NCBI GenBank assembly: GCA_964364145.1
Contig: CAYILC010000002.1
Location: 1 to 39,641, forward strand
DNA from: CAYILC01 sp964364145
GTDB taxonomy: Bacteria; Patescibacteriota; Microgenomatia; UBA1400; UBA12028
Direction of reading: 5' to 3'
Length of the DNA: 39,641 nucleotides
The notes beneath the pieces were generated by a model that saw nothing but the letters and a program-made list of their open reading frames with translations, was not told the DNA's origin and made no database searches. Shown piece by piece: positions 15,107 to 22,425 of this stretch. Positions within the stretch are counted from its first letter, which is position 1. Each line of letters begins with the position of its first letter. The position numbers were made by a program, and so were the translations under genes.

Positions 15107-16741
15107 ATGCAAAAAACCAAAATGACAAAAATAACTAAACAGAAAAAACAATCGTTGTCAAAGAACGCCATCGACCTTTCCCACTGGCCCATCCTCTATA
15201 AAGACATTCTCAAGGTTAAAAATCCTCGCCATCACGTGGCGGTGTGTTGCTTGTGGACCGAGCGCCAAGTCATCGAAACACTGCTCAAAAACATCGAGTA
15301 CAACACCATTGGAAATCTCTACAGCGCACAAGGTATCAACTCCATGATGCGCAATATCTTTGCCAACCCTCACATTCGCGTGATTGTCATTTGGGGCGCA
15401 GAAATGTCGCTCTCTGGCCATTCATTACTCATGTTCAAACAAAAAGGCGTGGATAAAGAAAATCGGAAGATTATTGCGGCGCGCGGTGAGATCGAAAAAG
15501 AAATTCCTGATGACATCATTGAGGAGTTTCGAAAGGTGGTTGAGGTTGTCGATATGCGTGGACGAACGGCAGTAGATCTTGTTGCGAAGGTGAAAGAAAT
15601 GTCCAGCAAACACATGGAGCCATTTTCAGCCAAGACCCGCACCTTCCCGCAGGCCGAAGTCACAGTGCGCACCATGCCATCCGAGCAGGTTGGATTCCGC
15701 GTTTCTGCTCCAACCGTCGCAAAAACTTGGCTAAAGTTGCTCAATGAAATTCAAAAATACGGCCGACCCAAACACACGCGATACAGCAAAGACAACTCGC
15801 TCAAAGAGATCTTGAACTTAACCGCGGTCATCACCGATGAGGATCCAGAAAACATTTATTTCCCAGAATATTTGCCGTTTACGCGTGTAGAGTTGGAGGC
15901 GTATTATGCCGAGATGCTCACGGCTCGCCAAATTCCTGGTGTTGCGTATAACTATGGCAAACGCATGCGTGTAGACTTGGGCGTGGATCAAATTGCCGCG
16001 ATGAAAAATCTGTTGAAAAATCGTCCCGACAGTAAAAAGATGATAGCGACCACCATGAATCCGAAACTTGACTGGAATCAAGTCAACAAAGGGGATACGC
16101 CGTGTTTGGTTATGGTGTTGGGCTCGGTGCAGGACAACAAGTTTTTCTTTACCGCGCACTTTCGATCGCAGGATATGGTGCATGGATGGCCGCGAAACAC
16201 TTTTGCACTGCGCAAGCTGCAAAAGGATATTGCCGACTCTGCCGGCCTGCAAATGGGACCACTAACTATGATCACGCACTCTGCACACATGTACGCCGAT
16301 GATTTTGGTCTTGTGGATAATCTGTTAATGCAACACTATGAACCTGAGCTAGGTTACTCTCCTGCTGTTCACTTCACCTTTGAACCTCGAGGGAATGTGG
16401 TGGTCGAGGTGATTCCAGAAAAAGAGGCCTACGTGTGGCCGATGTTTTCGGAAAAATACAAAGAACAATCGGTGCCGTATGCCGTGGCAAAAACATTGCC
16501 GCTGATGCCAAAAAATCCGCAGTCTCAAGCGGAAAAACTTATTCGCGCCACGCTGTTTGAACCAAATGGTGGGCCAGCAATGAAAGTATTTGAAGGACGA
16601 ACCGCACAAGAAGTCGCATGGCAAATCACAGACTGGAACTATTTATCTGAACCTGGTCACATCATGTATATTGGACTGGAACTGCAAAAAGCAGAGGAGT
16701 CGATTCGAAAAGGGAAGTCGTATAATCAGGATCCGGCGTAA
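15107..16741 (+). CDS. Fusion of an MtrA-like (DUF4346-type) domain with a thymidylate synthase domain
   Basis: A 544-residue two-domain protein. Residues about 40-165 resemble the MtrA/DUF4346 fold of tetrahydromethanopterin S-methyltransferase subunit A: HVAVCCLWTERQVIETLL, then SAQGINSMMRNIFANPHIRV, then GHSLLMFKQKGVD. Residues about 205-540 are a divergent thymidylate synthase: TWLKLLNEIQKYG, LKEILNLTAVITDE, the catalytic Cys333 in TPCLVMVLGS, the phosphate-binding RSQD (353-356), Asn364 in GWPRNTFALRKLQ and THSAHMY (390-396). It should methylate dUMP to dTMP using methylene-tetrahydrofolate. What the N-terminal domain adds (pterin or corrinoid binding, or structure) is unknown. An N-terminal Lys-rich tail (residues 1-20) is likely disordered. 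It lies in a region with dcd and tmk. Confidence 0.8.
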   Translation: MQKTKMTKITKQKKQSLSKNAIDLSHWPILYKDILKVKNPRHHVAVCCLWTERQVIETLLKNIEYNTIGNLYSAQGINSMMRNIFANPHIRVIVIWGAEMSLSGHSLLMFKQKGVDKENRKIIAARGEIEKEIPDDIIEEFRKVVEVVDMRGRTAVDLVAKVKEMSSKHMEPFSAKTRTFPQAEVTVRTMPSEQVGFRVSAPTVAKTWLKLLNEIQKYGRPKHTRYSKDNSLKEILNLTAVITDEDPENIYFPEYLPFTRVELEAYYAEMLTARQIPGVAYNYGKRMRVDLGVDQIAAMKNLLKNRPDSKKMIATTMNPKLDWNQVNKGDTPCLVMVLGSVQDNKFFFTAHFRSQDMVHGWPRNTFALRKLQKDIADSAGLQMGPLTMITHSAHMYADDFGLVDNLLMQHYEPELGYSPAVHFTFEPRGNVVVEVIPEKEAYVWPMFSEKYKEQSVPYAVAKTLPLMPKNPQSQAEKLIRATLFEPNGGPAMKVFEGRTAQEVAWQITDWNYLSEPGHIMYIGLELQKAEESIRKGKSYNQDPA

Positions 16742-16799
16742 AAAAGAACTTTATAAATGTTCTCTGCCTCCTCAGTGCAACAATAAAACGATTTTCTCC

Positions 16800-16817
16800 A
16801 CCCTTCGGGTCTTTTTT
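16800..16817 (+). terminator. Short intrinsic terminator after the thymidylate-synthase fusion
   Basis: ACCC-TTC-GGGT hairpin (16800-16810) followed by CTTTTTT. The stem is only four base pairs, but the loop is tight and the T-tract directly follows. Confidence 0.45.
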
Positions 16818-16851
16818 GTCTTTACAGGATTTACATATTCGTTACACTGAA

Positions 16852-17841
16852 ATGTATCCAAAGTGGAAAACATCCACTTTTGATCCCAAGAAACTCTGGA
16901 ACAATCCAGAGAAACCAAGTGAACAAAAGGGGGTGTTGTTGTCTGCAGTTGATGTGTATTCTCCCAAAAATATTTTTTTGATCAACGACGATATTCGCGT
17001 AGCTGAACTTCAGGCATTTTGTGGAATTAAGGGGTGTTTGCGGGATCTATTAGGAGGGTGCAGTACAGTACAAGCAAACGCCAATGAAGTTAAAACTCCG
17101 GGTATTGACTATATGTTTCGTCGGAATGGTGGATTGCATGTGAGTGTGGAGTGTGAAAGGCATCCACAGTATCTGGAACCACTTTCATCTTCTGCTCCAG
17201 AGGCTGCTTTACATAAGGCTTGGCATCTTCACAACGAAACAGGTAAACCCTCTGCTGCTTCAGACATCTTTTTTTATATTCACAATGAGCAAACAGGCAA
17301 GTGGGAGGTTCAGCATAAACTTGAACGTTTAAAACGTGAGCTCACTTCACATGAACTCGAACAAGAAATACAAGAACAACACAAGTTTCTTGTAGAAGGG
17401 AAGCATAGAAGGAAAGCCTTTTGGCATCCCGCGTTGGCGCTGGTCAATGGCTCGTCTTCTGGAGTATCGGATTATGTATGTGTTGAGTTTGATCCGTTTA
17501 TAGAGGAAGAGTTTGAGGCGTTTATGATTGACGCGCTCAGTACAGGCAAGTTTATAAACTCAAATGCTAGAGGGAGATTGATAGAGTATATTATTGAGTT
17601 CAAAAAACTTCGCGCATATGCCAACATCCCGTATACTTTTATTGAAACACATACCGGGAATGGGAATAGAGTTGACGTGGGTAGGTGGATGCAAGAATGG
17701 CATATGCAAGATATAGATGCGATAAATATGCTTATATACCAGATCGTTCAAGCACTTCCACACGCTTTGCGATTGATGAGACATAAAAACTTTGCCAAAA
17801 CTGTGTTTAAGCGAAATGGTGCAGTAACTTTTGAAGTGTGA
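16852..17841 (+). CDS. Unknown 329-residue protein upstream of tmk
   Basis: I do not recognise the family. It begins MYPKWKTSTFDPKKLWNNP; an ATG is chosen over a TTG at 16816, which lies in the terminator/promoter zone. It is soluble with no membrane segment. Visible features are several Cys (FCGIKGCLRDLLGGC at about residues 56-70), GLHVSVECERHPQYLEP, and a long charged helix around residues 150-185 (ELTSHELEQEIQEQHKF). TTTACA and TACACT 16 bases apart lie just upstream. It ends 13 bases before the tmk start and may share its transcript. Confidence 0.8.
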   Translation: MYPKWKTSTFDPKKLWNNPEKPSEQKGVLLSAVDVYSPKNIFLINDDIRVAELQAFCGIKGCLRDLLGGCSTVQANANEVKTPGIDYMFRRNGGLHVSVECERHPQYLEPLSSSAPEAALHKAWHLHNETGKPSAASDIFFYIHNEQTGKWEVQHKLERLKRELTSHELEQEIQEQHKFLVEGKHRRKAFWHPALALVNGSSSGVSDYVCVEFDPFIEEEFEAFMIDALSTGKFINSNARGRLIEYIIEFKKLRAYANIPYTFIETHTGNGNRVDVGRWMQEWHMQDIDAINMLIYQIVQALPHALRLMRHKNFAKTVFKRNGAVTFEV

Positions 17842-17854
17842 TATAAGGAATGTT

Positions 17855-18484
17855 GTGCAAAAAGGTTACTTAATTTCATTTGAAGGCGGCGAGGGAGCAG
17901 GGAAGACCGTTCAGATTAAGCGTCTTCGCGATACATTAACAGAACGAGGTTTTGACGTGGTGATTGTACGCGAACCGGGCGGAACCGTAATCTCGGAGCA
18001 GATCCGCGAAGTAGTGTTATCGGCAAAAAACATCGGCATTGCATACACTACCGAGGTTTTACTGTTTCAAGCGGCGCGCGCGCAACTGTATCGCGAGTTG
18101 GTTCTCCCAAGTCTTGAGGCACAGAAGATCGTCCTGATGGATCGTACCCGTGACTCCTCTATAATCTACCAAGGCATAGTGCGCCAATTTGGCGTGGACA
18201 CTATTGAAAAACTCAACAATATTTCAACTAAAGACACCTACCCCGACCTCACCTTTTTACTCGACATTCCAGTAGAGATTGGACTTGCACGGCGGTCCCA
18301 AACCGAAAAGATGGATAGACTTGATATGGAAACAAAAGATTTTCACCAAAAAGTACGCAATGCATATCTTGAGGTGGCGAAGAAGAATGATCATCATCGA
18401 TGGGCAGTTATAGATGCCTCGAAATCAATCGACAAAATAGCAGAAAATATTTGGAACATAGTCGAGAAAAAACTGAAACAGTGA
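17855..18484 (+). CDS. tmk: Thymidylate kinase, GTG start
   Basis: Phosphorylates dTMP to dTDP. The P-loop is FEGGEGAGKT near the N-terminus, the dTMP-binding region REPGGT follows, then TRDSSIIYQG in the DR-motif region and the lid RRSQTEKMDRLD. The start is taken as GTG 17855 (MQKGYLISFEGG), five bases after AAGGA; the TTG at 17831 would extend into the upstream gene and has no ribosome site. The 209 residues are the usual length. The two preceding enzymes of the pathway (dcd and the synthase fusion) are encoded upstream on the same strand. Confidence 0.93.
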   Translation: MQKGYLISFEGGEGAGKTVQIKRLRDTLTERGFDVVIVREPGGTVISEQIREVVLSAKNIGIAYTTEVLLFQAARAQLYRELVLPSLEAQKIVLMDRTRDSSIIYQGIVRQFGVDTIEKLNNISTKDTYPDLTFLLDIPVEIGLARRSQTEKMDRLDMETKDFHQKVRNAYLEVAKKNDHHRWAVIDASKSIDKIAENIWNIVEKKLKQ

Positions 18485-18509
18485 AATACCTCTGGATACA
18501 GTATTGGTG

Positions 18510-18538
18510 TTGAACCTTTTATTTTCTTCGTGCATAAT
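18510..18538 (+). promoter_or_regulatory. Promoter of pyrH
   Basis: TTGAAC (18510-18515), 17 bases, CATAAT (18533-18538). The leader is about 37 bases and contains a Shine-Dalgarno (TTGGAG), so pyrH is not leaderless. Confidence 0.6.
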
Positions 18539-18581
18539 ACACCAGAACTTCTTATTCCGAAAAATCTTATTGGAGAAACTT

Positions 18582-19349
18582 ATGGTAATATCACAGCCAA
18601 ATCAGAAAAAAACTTCCACACGTTTTTCTCGAGTTCTTCTCAAAGTTGGCGGTGAGTCATTATTGGGTGATCGAGAGTATGGCATTTCACCTCAAGCAGC
18701 ATTAACCGTCGCAAAGCAAATCAAAGAAATTTATGATCTTGGTGTGCAGTTGGTTATTGTTGTTGGTGGCGGCAACATTTTCCGAGGGGTCGCTGGTGAG
18801 AAAAGCGGTATTGACCGAGCAACAGCAGACTATATGGGTATGCTTGCAACAGTCATCAATGCACTTGGATTACAGGATGCCTTAGAAAAAGTTGGCGTTC
18901 CAACACGCGTGCAGTCTGCCTTACAAATGCCGGCGGTTTCCGAGCCGTTTATTCGTCGCAGAGCAATTCGGCATTTAGAAAAGGGTAGAGTAGTGATCTT
19001 GGCCGCGGGAACAGGTGTACCATATGTGACGACCGATACAGGAGCATCCCTTCATGCCTTGGAACTTCACTGCGATGTGGTGATGAAGGCAACAAAAGTT
19101 GATGGAGTCTACGACAAAGATCCGATGAAATTTCCAGATGCCAAACGGTATAAAACGTTAAAGTTTATTGATGCACATAAGGATGAGAATGTTTTAGTGA
19201 TGGACTCTAGCGCTTTGGCCATGTGTATGGAGAACAACATGCCGGTGATGGTATTTGAACTGTTCAAGGCAGGAAATTTAAAGAAAGCGATTATTGGTGA
19301 GGATGTGGGAACATACGTGGCGAATGATGTGGAGACGGTGCTGGCGTAA
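18582..19349 (+). CDS. pyrH: Uridylate kinase
   Basis: Hexameric amino-acid-kinase-family enzyme, UMP to UDP. Motifs: LLKVGGESLLG, VVGGGNIFRG, DRATADYMGMLATVINALGL and KVDGVYDKDP. The start 18582 is set by TTGGAG eight bases upstream; an earlier in-frame ATG at 18504 would include the promoter. An extra basic N-terminal tail of about 20 residues precedes the core. In many bacteria pyrH lies between tsf and frr; here it has moved about 8 kb away from rpsB-tsf and frr. Confidence 0.95.
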   Translation: MVISQPNQKKTSTRFSRVLLKVGGESLLGDREYGISPQAALTVAKQIKEIYDLGVQLVIVVGGGNIFRGVAGEKSGIDRATADYMGMLATVINALGLQDALEKVGVPTRVQSALQMPAVSEPFIRRRAIRHLEKGRVVILAAGTGVPYVTTDTGASLHALELHCDVVMKATKVDGVYDKDPMKFPDAKRYKTLKFIDAHKDENVLVMDSSALAMCMENNMPVMVFELFKAGNLKKAIIGEDVGTYVANDVETVLA

Positions 19350-19374
19350 ATAGTCTGGCAAAAGATAGCTAGCA

Positions 19375-19403
19375 TTGACAACATACAACATACAACATAC
19401 AAT
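19375..19403 (+). promoter_or_regulatory. Near-consensus promoter of the toxin-antitoxin operon
   Basis: TTGACA (19375-19380), exactly 17 bases, TACAAT (19398-19403), then CACGGC and the antitoxin ATG at 19410. It is the best-matching promoter in the window and predicts a leaderless mRNA. Confidence 0.75.
19381..19401. repeat. Three tandem copies of ACATACA filling the promoter spacer
   Basis: Three perfect, unbroken 7-base repeats run from the base after the -35 hexamer into the -10 hexamer. Ribbon-helix-helix antitoxins commonly bind tandem short sites in their own promoter, so these are candidate operator half-sites. Confidence 0.7.
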
Positions 19404-19409
19404 CACGGC

Positions 19410-19649
19410 ATGATTCGTACACAGATCTATATTCCAGATGAGATGTATCAGCATGTTATGGTTATTTCCAAGACAAGTGGGGAGAACTTTTCCGTGATTG
19501 TTCGCAAGAGTATTGATGGATATTTGAAGAAAACTACTGGAAAAAAGCGCGCAAAAAAATTTGGCAAAGGATTTATTGGAGCTGGAAAAGGAAAAATACC
19601 TCGAGACCTAGCCCAAAATGTTGATACATATCTCTATGGAGGAGAGTAA
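19410..19649 (+). CDS. Ribbon-helix-helix antitoxin of a VapBC-like pair
   Basis: A 79-residue protein. Residues 1-42 fit a ribbon-helix-helix: the strand TQIYIPDEMYQHVMVIS, then GENFSVIVRKSIDGYLKK. The C-terminal half is Lys/Gly-rich and probably wraps the toxin (KKFGKGFIGAGKGKIPRD). It is followed five bases later by a PIN-domain toxin, which itself has a GGAGGAGAG ribosome site. By analogy with VapB/RHH antitoxins it would neutralise the PIN RNase and repress the shared promoter through the 7-base repeats. Confidence 0.8.
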   Translation: MIRTQIYIPDEMYQHVMVISKTSGENFSVIVRKSIDGYLKKTTGKKRAKKFGKGFIGAGKGKIPRDLAQNVDTYLYGGE

Positions 19650-19654
19650 TTCTC

Positions 19655-20071
19655 ATGTCAGAGTATTTCCTTCTTGATACGAATGTTCTTCTGGCATTGT
19701 ATTGGCCCCATGATAATCTCCATATTCGTGCCGTAAACATGGTTACCAGTCTTCGGGATAAAAAAGCCCAATTCGCGACGGTTAGTCTTGTTATTCAGGA
19801 GTGCGTTACAGTGATCAGTATGCGAAAAGGAATGGATTCAGCAAAAGATTTTTATGCACATTATGGAACGATCATAGAAAAGGTGATTCAATTTGATGAA
19901 CAGCTTGAAGACAAGGCATGGAGAATTTTCCTCAAGCAAAAGAAGAAAGGCACATCGTTTGTTGATTGTGCGCTTGTGGCTACTGCAAAAAAACTTGGCA
20001 TGAAGGATATTCTTACCTATGACAAGTGGTTTAAATCCTGTGGTTTTCCGCTACAATACACCCAATCATGA
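19655..20071 (+). CDS. PIN-domain ribonuclease toxin (VapC-like)
   Basis: A 138-residue PIN-fold endoribonuclease. The four acidic metal ligands are in place: Asp8 in LLDTNVLLALYW, Glu49 in VIQECVTV, Asp104 in TSFVDCALVATAKKLG and Asp123 in LTYDKWF. Family members cleave tRNA or rRNA to stop growth when the antitoxin is lost. The strong Shine-Dalgarno GGAGGAGAG lies in the end of the antitoxin gene. The target RNA cannot be predicted. Confidence 0.88.
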   Translation: MSEYFLLDTNVLLALYWPHDNLHIRAVNMVTSLRDKKAQFATVSLVIQECVTVISMRKGMDSAKDFYAHYGTIIEKVIQFDEQLEDKAWRIFLKQKKKGTSFVDCALVATAKKLGMKDILTYDKWFKSCGFPLQYTQS

Positions 20072-20155
20072 CAAATATATCGGCTGATCCCATTTTTGAT
20101 TTCATTAAAAAAAGAAGAACAGCGGCAAGAGAAGTAACTTGCGCTATAAAACTTC

Positions 20156-21049
20156 TTATGTAAAAGATGTGAGTCCCAATGCTTGCATTGCTGTGGGATT
20201 TGCACCATATGTGTTCGTCAAAGCCCCAACGATTTTTTCTACTTGTTGTTCTGGAGTAAGAAAGGTTGTGTCTACAATGAGATGAAGACCGCTATAAATA
20301 GTATGAGGATCATAGACTATTCCATATTGATTGTTGAATATGGATTGATCATCCGCATATCTCGTTGAACGTGCTTGATCTGCATCAAAGAGTTCACTGG
20401 GTGACGGTTGATAGTCAGGGGGTTTGTTGTTTTGTCGTCTCACATGACGCACATTTGCCACCCTTCTTGCACTGGTGAAACCTATGGCGATTTGTACAAG
20501 GTCAGGAGGGAGAAGCTGTGCATTTGAAATAGGGCAGTGCTCCATACAAAGAAGGTTCCATAGCAACTTAGTATCGAGAATAACAGGTACATGTTGATCA
20601 AGTTTATAAGCTTTAATAACACGGTTGGTACATGCTTCATCAATCATCAGATCGAAATTTTGCGGAGGATTTTCCTTGCGAGCATAACGAAGAACCTTAT
20701 CTTTATCAACATCCGTATCCGGCGACATATTGTGTTGTGTTCTATACCATTTACTCGCGAGGCTCAAAAACACCTTGCCAACGTATACTACGCGATCATC
20801 AGGAATTTTTAAGAATCGAACAAGAGCATCTCTGGTAGTTGTTATTCCCACCGCTCCAACCTGTTGATCATCTGGGTAAGCAGTCAATGAAATCAAAATA
20901 GGTTTTGAAGTAAACCCGGAAGCATCAGGATGAGAAAGTGATTCTGGTTCGGGTAAAGGACGACCACCTGGTCGAATAGGAACCGCGTATCGCCAAGCCT
21001 CTTCAACCGATGGATCTTTAAATGCTAGATATTCAGATTGCCCGAACAT
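20156..21049 (-). CDS. Cytidylate-kinase-like protein with a degraded P-loop
   Basis: A 297-residue protein resembling nucleoside-monophosphate kinases of the cytidylate-kinase type. VVYVGKVFLSLASKWYRTQ matches the segment after the first helix, VPVILDTKLLWNLL the following strand, and LIVDTTFLTPEQQVEKIV the C-terminal helix. Where the P-loop is expected it reads GAVGITTT (residues 65-72), with no lysine, so ordinary ATP binding may be lost. The start is the ATG at 21049; a GTG at 21073 overlaps the -10. It is transcribed divergently from glyA through a shared dyad. A true kinase, a regulator or a decayed gene are all possible. Confidence 0.6.
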   Translation of the reverse strand: MFGQSEYLAFKDPSVEEAWRYAVPIRPGGRPLPEPESLSHPDASGFTSKPILISLTAYPDDQQVGAVGITTTRDALVRFLKIPDDRVVYVGKVFLSLASKWYRTQHNMSPDTDVDKDKVLRYARKENPPQNFDLMIDEACTNRVIKAYKLDQHVPVILDTKLLWNLLCMEHCPISNAQLLPPDLVQIAIGFTSARRVANVRHVRRQNNKPPDYQPSPSELFDADQARSTRYADDQSIFNNQYGIVYDPHTIYSGLHLIVDTTFLTPEQQVEKIVGALTNTYGANPTAMQALGLTSFT

Positions 21050-21063
21050 AATACGAATTGCAC

Positions 21064-21088
21064 ATTGTATCACATCAGGTGGTACAAT
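21064..21088. promoter_or_regulatory. Divergent overlapping promoters inside a 10-bp inverted repeat
   Basis: ATTGTATCAC (21064-21073) and GTGGTACAAT (21079-21088) match as reverse complements at nine of ten positions around ATCAG. The outer six bases of each arm are TACAAT on opposite strands: the left is the -10 of the kinase-like gene (minus), the right the -10 of glyA (plus). The -35 zone of each promoter would overlap the other gene's -10. Confidence 0.6.
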
Positions 21089-21096
21089 AACCCGAT

Positions 21097-22425
21097 ATGA
21101 AAACTTCTACTGATCCAGTTTTTACACTCATCCAGCAAGAAAAAAAACGACAAGAAGAGACGCTCGCACTGATTCCTTCGGAGAATTATACGTCTCCAGA
21201 GGTTATGAAGGCTGTTGGCTCGGTGCTCATGAACAAGTATGCAGAAGGTCAAGCAAAAAAACGATACTACCAAGGCAATACGATTATCGATGAAGTGGAG
21301 CTACTTTGTAAATCACGAGCACTCCAAGTATTTGGTCTACGTGAGGATGAATGGGGGGTAAATGTTCAAACGCTTTCTGGAAGTCCGGCGAACTTGGCGG
21401 TATACGCCGCTTTGCTGGAGCCAGGGGATAAGATCTTTTCAATGTATCTTCCTGATGGAGGCCATTTATCGCATGGCTGGCAAATGCCTGGAAAAAAAGT
21501 AACCTTAGTCTCAAAGATTTGGGACATCGAGTTTTATCATGTAAGTAAAGAAACGCGTGTGTTCGATTATGATCAAATCGAGCAACAGGCGCTAAAGTTT
21601 AGACCAAAGCTTATTGTTTCGGGCGGAACCGCGTATCCTCGTGAAATCGATCACAAACGTATGGGGGCTATTGCCAAAAAAGTTGGAGCATATTATCTTG
21701 CAGATGTTGCGCATGAGGCTGGGCTTATTGCCGGCGGCGCAAACACTTCACCATTTCCGTATGCTGATGTTGTAAGCATGACCACACACAAAACACTCCG
21801 TGGCCCTCGCGGCGCGATGGTGTTTGCCCGAAAACCAATTGATGAAGCAATAGACAAAGCAGTTTTTCCTGGCCTTCAAGGTGGTCCGCATGAACACACT
21901 ATTGGCGGCATTGCTGTGGCACTTGGAGAGGCACTACGGCCTTCTTTTAAGAATTATGCCCGGCAAGTAGTGGTTAATGCACAGCTCTTGGCTGCCAAGT
22001 TAAAATCTGCTGGATATGATGTTGTCTCGGATGGTACCGATAAACACTTGGTCTTGGTTGATCTCCGTTCTGTTGGTCTTTCCGGATGGGTGGCGGCTTG
22101 GGCTTTGGAGTATGCCGGGATTGTTGTGAATCGCAATACTGTTCCATACGAAACCGCGTCACCGTTTTTTCCTTCTGGTTTACGATTGGGAACCCCAGCA
22201 GTAACTACTCGAGGTATGAAAGAAAAAGAAATGCAGTATATTGCTGATTGGATCATCAAGATACTTACGTACGCAAAGAAGTGGCAACTCCCTGAAGATA
22301 TAGAACGTCGCAAGGAATTTACTCGGGCATTTCGAAAAGAAATCGTTACAGATCGTTTTCTTCATGATGTGCGAAAAAATGTTGTTGCGCTTTGTAAACG
22401 GTTCCCGATTTACAGGAAGTCATGA
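21097..22425 (+). CDS. glyA: Serine hydroxymethyltransferase
   Basis: PLP enzyme that converts serine and tetrahydrofolate to glycine and methylene-tetrahydrofolate, the carbon donor for thymidylate. The PLP lysine is Lys232 in TTHKTLRGPRGAMVF; other signatures are GNTIIDEVE, GGHLSHGW and DVAHEAGLIAGG. At 442 residues it is slightly longer than the usual 415-420. No Shine-Dalgarno; TACAAT lies eight bases before the ATG, so the leader is zero to two bases. Its stop overlaps the guaA start (ATGA). Confidence 0.95.
   Translation: MKTSTDPVFTLIQQEKKRQEETLALIPSENYTSPEVMKAVGSVLMNKYAEGQAKKRYYQGNTIIDEVELLCKSRALQVFGLREDEWGVNVQTLSGSPANLAVYAALLEPGDKIFSMYLPDGGHLSHGWQMPGKKVTLVSKIWDIEFYHVSKETRVFDYDQIEQQALKFRPKLIVSGGTAYPREIDHKRMGAIAKKVGAYYLADVAHEAGLIAGGANTSPFPYADVVSMTTHKTLRGPRGAMVFARKPIDEAIDKAVFPGLQGGPHEHTIGGIAVALGEALRPSFKNYARQVVVNAQLLAAKLKSAGYDVVSDGTDKHLVLVDLRSVGLSGWVAAWALEYAGIVVNRNTVPYETASPFFPSGLRLGTPAVTTRGMKEKEMQYIADWIIKILTYAKKWQLPEDIERRKEFTRAFRKEIVTDRFLHDVRKNVVALCKRFPIYRKS

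Noticed and set aside
19381..19401. The 7-base tandem repeats as a CRISPR-like array
   Set aside because: Units are far too short and contiguous, without spacers; they coincide with a promoter spacer.
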